5,897 nucleotides of DNA from Pseudomonadota bacterium (lineage in GTDB: Bacteria; Pseudomonadota; Gammaproteobacteria; Burkholderiales; Burkholderiaceae_C): contig JAEWBU010000061.1 of the NCBI GenBank assembly GCA_023390985.1, positions 1-5,897 on the forward strand, written 5' to 3'. Under the pieces are notes generated by a model, which was not told the DNA's origin, searched no databases, and saw only the letters and a program-made list of their open reading frames with translations. Of this stretch, positions 1 to 4,735 are shown piece by piece (within the stretch, counting starts at the first letter, position 1; each line of letters opens with the position of its first letter). Position numbers and translations under genes: made by a program.

Positions 1-21
1 CCCTGCCTGCTCCTGGCAGGG
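1..21. repeat. Perfect 7-bp inverted repeat at the window edge
   Basis: CCCTGCC (1-7) and GGCAGGG (15-21) are perfect reverse complements around a 7-nt loop. The repeat lies inside the reading frame of the minus-strand dehydratase, at a point where the encoded protein no longer resembles its family. No T-run follows on either strand, so it is not a convincing terminator. A fold-back or contig-end artefact is possible. The repeat itself is seen directly; its meaning is not known. Confidence 0.6.
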
Positions 22-608
22 GTGGGGGCGGGCGCCGGGGGGGCGGCGCTGAAGCCGGAGCCCAGGCCGATGGGGACGTACACCACGGCCGGTTCTTCGC
101 CGGGTTGGAAGCTCTCGAAGAACTCGAGCCAGCAGGTCGTCACGCCCAGGACCAGGCTGCGATGGAACGAGGGCACCATGTGCAGCCCGCGTTCGCGGGC
201 CAGGTCCATGGCGAATTCACGTGCCGCCTGGAAGTCCTCGCCATGCTCGATCAGCTCGACGCCGAGCGCGCGCATCGCCGCGTTCTTCTCGACCGAGTTG
301 CCGTGCGGCACCACGATGGTGGCGTGCATCCCGTGCTTGCGCGCGCCCCAGCCTACGGACTGGCCATGGTTGCCGCGCGTGGCCGCGATCACGCCGGCGG
401 GACGGGCTTGCGCGCGGGCCAGCTGCTCGAAATACACCAGGCCCCCGCGCATCTTGAACGCACCGGCCGGCGTGTGGTTCTCGTGCTTGACCCAGACGTC
501 CACGCCGAGCCGCTCGCGCAGCAGCGGCCAGCGGTACTGCGGCGTCGGCGGCATGGCCGCGTAGACCACGCGTCGCGCCTGCTCGATCTCTTCGGGGGTG
601 AATCGCAT
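1..608 (-). CDS. Threonine dehydratase-like PLP-dependent enzyme (3' end missing)
   Basis: Fold-type II PLP enzyme of the threonine/serine dehydratase group (PALP family), a cytoplasmic enzyme expected to deaminate L-threonine or L-serine to a 2-oxoacid and ammonia. There are 202 complete codons from the ATG at 608 to the left edge; the family usually has about 310-330 residues, so the C-terminal third is absent. The PLP lysine is K52 in the motif AFKMRGG (50-56). The substrate/PLP-phosphate loop TRGNHGQS is at 77-84, and the glycine-rich PLP phosphate loop GLGSG is at 181-185. The N-terminus with MPPTPQY (19-25) is typical of this group and supports the start, although no Shine-Dalgarno precedes it. 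After about residue 189 the sequence turns into Pro/Ala/Arg-rich residues that do not fit the family, so there may be a frameshift, an assembly edge or damage there. It is downstream of, and co-directional with, the DUF1328 gene (34-nt gap). Serine racemase or a related lyase is an alternative; the PLP family is secure, the substrate less so. Confidence 0.88.
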   Translation of the reverse strand, partial: MRFTPEEIEQARRVVYAAMPPTPQYRWPLLRERLGVDVWVKHENHTPAGAFKMRGGLVYFEQLARAQARPAGVIAATRGNHGQSVGWGARKHGMHATIVVPHGNSVEKNAAMRALGVELIEHGEDFQAAREFAMDLARERGLHMVPSFHRSLVLGVTTCWLEFFESFQPGEEPAVVYVPIGLGSGFSAAPPAPAPTPARSRQ

Positions 609-609
609 C

Positions 610-628
610 GGCTCACTATAGGTGAGCC
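610..628 (-). promoter_or_regulatory. Inverted repeat abutting the dehydratase start codon
   Basis: GGCTCAC (610-616) and GTGAGCC (622-628) are perfect 7-bp complements around a 5-nt loop. In the minus-strand transcript this hairpin ends one base before the AUG at 608, so it occupies the place where a ribosome binding site would be. It could limit initiation, or be a protein-binding operator. No T-run follows, so a terminator is unlikely. Confidence 0.45.
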
Positions 629-638
629 CGCGACGGGC
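626..638 (-). repeat. Second hairpin, overlapping the first
   Basis: GCCCG (626-630) and CGGGC (634-638) form a perfect 5-bp stem with a 3-nt loop. Bases 626-628 are shared with the neighbouring 7-bp hairpin, so in RNA the two structures compete. It lies just downstream of the DUF1328 stop codon. In a GC-rich genome a 5-bp stem can arise by chance. Confidence 0.35.
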
Positions 639-642
639 CCCG

Positions 643-804
643 TCAGCGCCTGCGGCCGCCGAAGATGAAGCTGACCACGGCCAGGATGAGGAAGACGAAG
701 AACAGGATCTTCGCGATCTCCACCGCGCCGGCGGCGATGCCACCGAAGCCGAACACCGCGGCGATCAGCGCGATGACGAAGAACACGACGGCATAGTGCA
801 GCAT
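643..804 (-). CDS. DUF1328 (UPF0391, YtjA-type) small membrane protein
   Basis: A 53-residue protein starting MLHYAVVFF and ending GGRRR, the same length as E. coli YtjA as I recall it. It has two hydrophobic helices, at about residues 4-23 and 29-48, separated by a short Gly-rich turn (FGFGGIAAGA, 18-27), and a basic C-terminal tail that probably stays in the cytoplasm. This layout is characteristic of the DUF1328 family, whose members are inner-membrane proteins of unknown function. The start at 804 is fixed by a strong AAGGAG 5 nt upstream; a longer reading to 876 adds a non-family extension and should not be used. The gene is first of a likely two-gene minus-strand unit with the dehydratase and is divergent from the MFS gene. 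I see no link in function between this protein and the dehydratase. Confidence 0.93.
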   Translation of the reverse strand: MLHYAVVFFVIALIAAVFGFGGIAAGAVEIAKILFFVFLILAVVSFIFGGRRR

Positions 805-809
805 GTCGA

Positions 810-815
810 CTCCTT
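810..815 (-). promoter_or_regulatory. Ribosome binding site deciding the DUF1328 start
   Basis: On the minus strand AAGGAG lies 5 nt before the ATG at 804. It is the strongest Shine-Dalgarno of the left half and selects the 53-residue product over a longer in-frame version starting at 876. Confidence 0.85.
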
Positions 816-1060
816 GAGAGGGCGCACACCCGGCGGGTGCAAGGCCTGCGGCAAGGCTAAGGCTGACCTGGCCCACGCGTGATCAGCGCCGGTCGTCGCT
901 GCTTGTGCGTGGCTTCGTGCGCCGCTGTAGGACGCGGCCGAAACCCGCGCCTCGGACGTTTCCACACGCGCCACGGGGGCAAAACATCGGGTGGTAAGGT
1001 CCGTCCCCTGGACTTCGCGTCCTGCCTTCGCCGCCTTGCGGCGGCCTGCCCCACCCGCCC
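816..1060. other. Divergent intergenic region with small hairpins
   Basis: Control region between the minus-strand DUF1328 gene and the plus-strand MFS gene. It contains CACCC/GGGTG (827-831 and 835-839, 3-nt loop), which would lie in the DUF1328 leader, and GCCGCC/GGCGGC (1030-1035 and 1040-1045, 4-nt loop), which ends 15 nt before the MFS ATG. Promoters for both directions must lie here or overlap it, but I could not identify a convincing -35/-10 pair for either. Short open frames here have no coding character. Confidence 0.5.
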
Positions 1061-2311
1061 ATGACCTCACCCCGGCTCCAACCGGAGCAGGGCCCCGCCG
1101 TTGCCGGCGGCGCCCGGCCTTCCTCCTCCTCCTCCGGCGACACGCGGCTGCTGCGCGCCGTGCTCGCGCTCGGCGTCGGCGGCTTCTCGATCGGCACCGG
1201 CGAATTCGTGATCATGGGCCTCCTGCCCGAAGTGGCGCGCGACATCGGCGTCAGCATCCCCAAAGCCGGGCACGTGATCAGCGCCTATGCGCTCGGCGTC
1301 GTGGTCGGCGCGCCCGCCCTCGCGGTGCTCGCCGCCGGGTGGGGCCGGCGCGCGCTGCTGATCGCCCTGATGGCCGCCTACGCCGCGGCCAACATCGGCT
1401 CGGCGCTCGCGCCCGGCTATCTCTCGCTGAACCTGCTGCGATTCCTGTCCGGCCTGCCGCACGGCACCTACTTCGGCGTGGCGGCGCTGGTGGCGGCCTC
1501 GCTCGCGCCGCCCGGGCGACGGGCCGGCGCGGTCGGGCTGGTGATGCTGGGACTCACGGGCGCGACGCTGGTGGGCGTGCCGATCGCCTCCGCGCTCGGC
1601 CAGCACTTCGGCTGGCGCTCCGCCTTCGTCTTCGTCGGCGCGATCGCCGCGCTGGCCGTGGTGCTGCTGCGACGGCTGGTGCCCGCGATCCCGGCCGAGC
1701 CGGGCGCGGGGCCTTGGCGCGAGCTGCAGGCCCTTCGCAACAAGCACGTCTGGCTCACGCTCGGCATCGCCGGGATCGGCTTCGGCGGCATGTTCAGCGT
1801 GTTCAGCTACATCAAGCCGACCCTGACCGAAGTGGCGGGCCTGCCGCTGGCGCAGGTGCCCCTCGTGCTGGCGCTGTTCGGCGCCGGCATGGTCGCGGGC
1901 AACCTGGTGGGCGCGCGGCTCGCCGACCGTTCGCTGATGCGCACCATCGGCGGCCTGCTGCTCTGGTCGCTGTTCGTGCTCGGCGGCTTCGTGTTCGCGG
2001 CGGAGCACGTCGCCACCGCCGCGGCCGCCACCTTCCTGCTCGGCACCATCGTCGCGATCGGGCCGGCGCTGCAGATCCGCCTGATGGACGTGGCCGGCGA
2101 GGCGCAGACGCTCGCCGCCGCGCTCAACCATTCGGCCTTCAACCTGGCCAACGCGCTCGGCGCCTGGCTCGGTGGCGTGGCGATCAGCGCCGGGCTGGGC
2201 TGGACGTCCACCGGATGGGTCGGCGCCTTGCTGGCCGTCGCGGGCCTGGGCATCTTCGGACTGGCCCTGCGCGCGGACCGATCCTCGCGCGGGGCCGCGC
2301 GGCCGCTGTAA
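1061..2311 (+). CDS. MFS transporter, DHA1 family, AraJ/YdhP type
   Basis: A 416-residue inner-membrane secondary transporter with the usual length and 12-helix layout of the major facilitator superfamily. The first helix carries IGTGEFVIMGLLP (44-56), very like the start of E. coli YdhP and AraJ. It is followed by SIPKAGHVISAYALG (65-79) and VVGAPALAVLAAGWGRR (81-97), which covers the helix 2 to helix 3 region where MFS motif A lies. The C-terminal half has GNLVGARLADR (280-290), the equivalent loop of the second repeat, and AFNLANALGAWLGG (359-372), also shared with YdhP. Residues 1-30 are a hydrophilic tail with five consecutive TCC serine codons (1121-1135). Relatives are proton-driven effluxers of sugars, drugs or metabolites; the substrate cannot be told here. 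ATG 1061 is the most upstream start (an in-frame TAA lies at 995-997), but no Shine-Dalgarno is visible. It is probably transcribed with the FUSC gene 9 nt downstream. Confidence 0.93.
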   Translation: MTSPRLQPEQGPAVAGGARPSSSSSGDTRLLRAVLALGVGGFSIGTGEFVIMGLLPEVARDIGVSIPKAGHVISAYALGVVVGAPALAVLAAGWGRRALLIALMAAYAAANIGSALAPGYLSLNLLRFLSGLPHGTYFGVAALVAASLAPPGRRAGAVGLVMLGLTGATLVGVPIASALGQHFGWRSAFVFVGAIAALAVVLLRRLVPAIPAEPGAGPWRELQALRNKHVWLTLGIAGIGFGGMFSVFSYIKPTLTEVAGLPLAQVPLVLALFGAGMVAGNLVGARLADRSLMRTIGGLLLWSLFVLGGFVFAAEHVATAAAATFLLGTIVAIGPALQIRLMDVAGEAQTLAAALNHSAFNLANALGAWLGGVAISAGLGWTSTGWVGALLAVAGLGIFGLALRADRSSRGAARPL

Positions 2312-2327
2312 CCTGCTTCGATGCAGG
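2312..2327 (+). repeat. Small hairpin across the FUSC start codon
   Basis: CCTGC (2312-2316) and GCAGG (2323-2327) are perfect 5-bp complements around a 6-nt loop. The loop plus the first stem base contain the ATG at 2321. It begins immediately after the TAA of the MFS gene, so a ribosome finishing the MFS gene would unfold it, which suits translational coupling. The short stem could be chance. Confidence 0.35.
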
Positions 2328-3418
2328 AGCCGTCGAAGCGCCCCCGGGCCCGGGACTCGATCCGCGCGGCGGCCGCCGCCGAGCTGCGCCAGCTCGGGAC
2401 CTTCAACACCAGCACGCGCCCCTGGCAGATGCCGCTGGCCGCGGCGCTGGCCAGCGGCCTGCCGCTCCTGATCGCCGCGGCGCTCGGCGAGCTGCCCCTG
2501 GGCCTCCCCGCCTCGCTGGGCGGCCTCGTGTTCCTGTCCCTGCCCAACACGCCGCTGTCGCACCGGATGGCCTGGCTGATGGCCTGCGCGTTCGGGATGT
2601 CGGCGAGCTACTGCGTGGGGCTGCTCTCGCATCTCGCGCCCGTGCTGCAGGTGCCCGCGGTCGCGCTGGTCGCCGTGCTCGCGACCATGGTGATGCGCTT
2701 CTACTCGGCGCCGCCGCCCGGCGGCCTGTTCTTCGTGATGGCGGCGGCGATCGCCGCGTACACGCCGGTGTCGGGACACGCGCTGCCGATGCTCGCGGGG
2801 CTCTTCACGCTGGGGACGGTGCTCGCCGTGCTGGTCGCGTTCGCGTACAGCCTGCTGGTGGTGACGCCGCGCCACGCGCCGGCGGCGCCGCGCGAGGACT
2901 TCCAGTTCGTGGTGATCGATGCGGTGATCATCGGGGGCTTCGTCGGCCTGTCGCTCGTGGCCGCGCACCTGCTCGGCCTGACGCGGCCCTACTGGGCCGC
3001 CGTCACCTGCCTGGGCGTGATCCAGCAGGCGTCGGTGCGGGCCGTGTGGAGCCGCCAGCTGCAGCGCATCGCCGGCACCGGCCTGGGCCTGCTGCTCTTC
3101 TGGGGATTCACGCGGGTGCACGTCACGCCCTGGACCGTGGCGGCGGCGATCATCGGGCTCACCTTCCTGATCGAGACGCTGGTGGTGCGCCACTACGGCC
3201 TGGCGGTCGTGTTCATCACGCCGCTGGCGATGCTGCTGGCCGAATCGGTCGACCTCGCGCACGGCCTGCCGCCGGGCGTGATGCAGGCGCGCTTCCTGGA
3301 CACGGTGGTGGGCTGCATGGTGGCGCTGGCAGGCGCCGTCTTCCTGCATTCGCCCCGGCTGCGACAGGGGCTCGCCCGGCCCCTGCACTGGATGCTGGAC
3401 CGGCAGGGAAGGCCATGA
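2321..3418 (+). CDS. FUSC-family (fusaric acid resistance-like) inner-membrane protein
   Basis: A 365-residue membrane protein with about 11-12 hydrophobic segments in two blocks, roughly residues 38-182 and 195-342. The second block carries the features of the FUSC_2-type domain: RPYWAAVTCLGVIQQ (222-236), SVRAVWSRQLQRIAGT (238-253) with a following Gly-rich helix, HYGLAVVFITPLAMLL (291-306), and near the end ARFLDTVVGCMVAL (323-336). Family members such as AaeB are linked to efflux of aromatic acids and similar compounds. This one is about half the usual 650-750 residues and lacks the large cytoplasmic part, a compact form also known in the family. ATG 2321 lies 9 nt after the MFS stop; no clear Shine-Dalgarno is present, so translation may depend on the upstream gene. 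Which substrate it moves, and whether it works with the MFS protein, cannot be seen. Confidence 0.85.
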   Translation: MQEPSKRPRARDSIRAAAAAELRQLGTFNTSTRPWQMPLAAALASGLPLLIAAALGELPLGLPASLGGLVFLSLPNTPLSHRMAWLMACAFGMSASYCVGLLSHLAPVLQVPAVALVAVLATMVMRFYSAPPPGGLFFVMAAAIAAYTPVSGHALPMLAGLFTLGTVLAVLVAFAYSLLVVTPRHAPAAPREDFQFVVIDAVIIGGFVGLSLVAAHLLGLTRPYWAAVTCLGVIQQASVRAVWSRQLQRIAGTGLGLLLFWGFTRVHVTPWTVAAAIIGLTFLIETLVVRHYGLAVVFITPLAMLLAESVDLAHGLPPGVMQARFLDTVVGCMVALAGAVFLHSPRLRQGLARPLHWMLDRQGRP

Positions 3419-3425
3419 CGCGGCG

Positions 3426-3473
3426 GACTTCGGCCTGTAATTGGCCAAAGATAGAGCTTGTCTGGCTGAAGTC
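3426..3473. promoter_or_regulatory. Imperfect 10-bp inverted repeat, candidate operator of the ROK gene
   Basis: GACTTCGGCC (3426-3435) and GGCTGAAGTC (3464-3473) match as inverted repeats at 9 of 10 positions (all 10 pair in RNA counting one G-U). The centres are 38 bp apart. Between the arms lies a perfect palindrome TTGGCCAA (3441-3448). The downstream arm sits within the spacer of the proposed ROK promoter, where a bound repressor would block RNA polymerase. The repeat is seen directly; its role as an operator is inferred. The 28-nt loop and lack of a T-run argue against a terminator for the MFS-FUSC unit. Confidence 0.45.
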
Positions 3474-3486
3474 GGCGTCCTAGCAT
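3458..3486 (+). promoter_or_regulatory. Candidate sigma70 promoter for the ROK-ABC operon
   Basis: TTGTCT (3458-3463) and TAGCAT (3481-3486) are separated by exactly 17 bp. Each box matches the sigma70 consensus at 4 of 6 positions, in the least GC-rich stretch of the window. Transcription would start near 3493 and give a leader of about 40 nt before the GTG at 3533. Confidence 0.5.
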
Positions 3487-3519
3487 CCAAACTCACCCGG
3501 CCGCCGCAGAGCCGGGGAC

Positions 3520-3524
3520 AGGAG
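3520..3524 (+). promoter_or_regulatory. Ribosome binding site of the ROK gene
   Basis: AGGAG lies 8 nt before the GTG at 3533 and supports that non-ATG start, which yields a protein beginning directly before the helix-turn-helix domain. Confidence 0.75.
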
Positions 3525-3532
3525 ACGACAGC

Positions 3533-4735
3533 GTGGCACGCTGGGAACAGCTATCGGCAGCCGAGATGGACCTGCTCCAGACGGTGTTCTGGGCGCCGGG
3601 GACGTCACGCACCGCGCTGGCCGAGCGCCTCGACTACTCCAAGAGCAAGGCGAACGCGCTGGCCGCGGGCCTGGTCGAACAGGGCCTGCTCGAAGAGACC
3701 GGCCTGCAGGCTTCCTCCGGCGGCCGCCGCCCCGAGACGCTGCAGGTCGCGCGCGGCCTGGGCGTGATCATCGGCGTCGACCTCGGCGCCACCAGCCTCG
3801 ACGTGGCCGTGATGCGGCCCGACCTCACCATCCTCGCCCACCGGTCCGAAGAGGCCGACGTGCGCGCCGGTCCCGGCGTGGTGCTGGCCCGCGTGCGCAA
3901 CCTCATCCGCGAGCTGCTGGCGCAGGCCGGGGTGCCGGCCAGGAAGGTGATCGGCATCGGCATGGGGGTGCCCGGCCCGGTCGACTTCGCCAGCGCGCAG
4001 CTGGTCAATCCGCCGCTGATGCCCGAGTGGGACAGCTTCTCGATCCGCGACTACCTGAAGGAAGCGTTCACCGCGCCCGTGTTCGTCGACAACGACGTGA
4101 ACCTGATGGCGCTGGGCGAGCTGTGGCGGCTGCAGCGCAGCCTGCCCAACTTCCTGGTGATCAAGGTCGGCACCGGCATCGGCTGCGGCATCGTGTGCCA
4201 CGGCGAGGTGTACCGCGGCGCGAATGGCTCGGCCGGCGACGTGGGCCACATCTGCGTCGACCAGGCGGGGCCGCGCTGCCACTGCGGCAACCTGGGCTGC
4301 GTCGAAGCGGTGGCGGCGGCGCCGGCGATCACGCGCATGGCCACCGAGGCGGCGCAGGCCGGCGAAAGCCAGGCGCTCGCGCAGGTGCTGCGCGCCAACG
4401 GCCGGCTGACGGCGGTCGACGTCGGCCAGGCCAGCCGCGCCGGCGACGCCGCGGCCAGCGCGATCATCCAGCGCGCCGGCAGCCTGATCGGGCAGATGCT
4501 GGCGTCGGTGGTGAACTTCTTCAATCCGTCGCACGTGTTCATCGGCGGCGGCGTCACGCAGATCGGCCCGCTGTTCCTGGCCTCGGTGCGGCAGAGCGTC
4601 TACCACCGCTCGCTGGCGCTCTCCACGCGGCACCTGGAGATCCAGTACACGCCGCTCGGCGGCCACGCGGGCCTGGTCGGCGCCGGCGCGCTCGCGATGC
4701 AGGAGACGCTGCGCCTGCATGGAGGGCGCGAATGA
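3533..4735 (+). CDS. ROK-family transcriptional regulator (sugar-responsive)
   Basis: A 400-residue cytoplasmic regulator of the NagC/Mlc/XylR type, of normal length. An N-terminal winged helix-turn-helix DNA-binding domain covers about residues 8-72 (TALAERLDYSKSKANALAAGL at 27-47 includes the recognition helix; SGGRRPETL, 62-70, is the wing). The ROK sugar-kinase-like domain follows from about 77, with the phosphate loop GVDLGATS (81-88), DNDVNLMALGE (186-196) including the equivalent of the kinase catalytic aspartate, D188, and the zinc site H239, C249, C251, C256 in CHCGNLGCVE (249-258). The usual Glu of the GExGH motif is Asp here (GDVGH, 235-239). Such proteins usually repress a sugar catabolic operon and release DNA when the sugar binds. 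The stop codon overlaps the ATG of the ABC ATPase (ATGA), so both are co-translated, and autoregulation through the upstream inverted repeat is plausible. Retained kinase-like residues leave sugar kinase activity possible, but the helix-turn-helix domain makes regulation the main role. Confidence 0.94.
   Translation: MARWEQLSAAEMDLLQTVFWAPGTSRTALAERLDYSKSKANALAAGLVEQGLLEETGLQASSGGRRPETLQVARGLGVIIGVDLGATSLDVAVMRPDLTILAHRSEEADVRAGPGVVLARVRNLIRELLAQAGVPARKVIGIGMGVPGPVDFASAQLVNPPLMPEWDSFSIRDYLKEAFTAPVFVDNDVNLMALGELWRLQRSLPNFLVIKVGTGIGCGIVCHGEVYRGANGSAGDVGHICVDQAGPRCHCGNLGCVEAVAAAPAITRMATEAAQAGESQALAQVLRANGRLTAVDVGQASRAGDAAASAIIQRAGSLIGQMLASVVNFFNPSHVFIGGGVTQIGPLFLASVRQSVYHRSLALSTRHLEIQYTPLGGHAGLVGAGALAMQETLRLHGGRE
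4721..4726 (+). promoter_or_regulatory. Ribosome binding site of the ABC ATPase gene
   Basis: GGAGGG within the last codons of the ROK gene lies 5 nt before the ATG at 4732, which decides the start and indicates that the ATPase can be initiated independently as well as by coupling. Confidence 0.75.

Noticed and set aside
604..623. A match to the T7 phage promoter core (CTCACTATAGG at 612-622, 13 of 14 bases from -12 to +2).
   Set aside because: The AT-rich upstream half of the T7 promoter is missing (that part overlaps the dehydratase start codon), and the match is explained by the 7-bp inverted repeat at this place. No phage or vector sequence accompanies it.
805..876. Longer start for the DUF1328 protein at 876.
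   Set aside because: The extra 24 residues are not part of the family, and a strong AAGGAG is correctly spaced for the start at 804.
1121..1135. Five tandem TCC units near the MFS start as a phase-variation tract.
   Set aside because: A trinucleotide repeat in frame only changes the number of Ser residues and cannot shift the frame; the tract is short.
3426..3473. The inverted repeat read as a terminator for the MFS-FUSC unit.
   Set aside because: The loop is 28 nt long and no T-run follows the second arm; the overlap with a promoter fits an operator better.
991..3483. A very long open frame on the plus strand spanning both the MFS and FUSC genes.
   Set aside because: It is a second-frame shadow of two well-supported membrane proteins. 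Its product is dominated by Arg, Ala and Gly, as expected from GC-biased codons read out of frame.
1067..3496. An 809-codon open frame on the minus strand opposite the MFS and FUSC genes.
   Set aside because: It is rich in Arg, His, Gln and Glu with no recognisable domain, and lies opposite two clear genes. High GC leaves few stop codons in this antisense frame.
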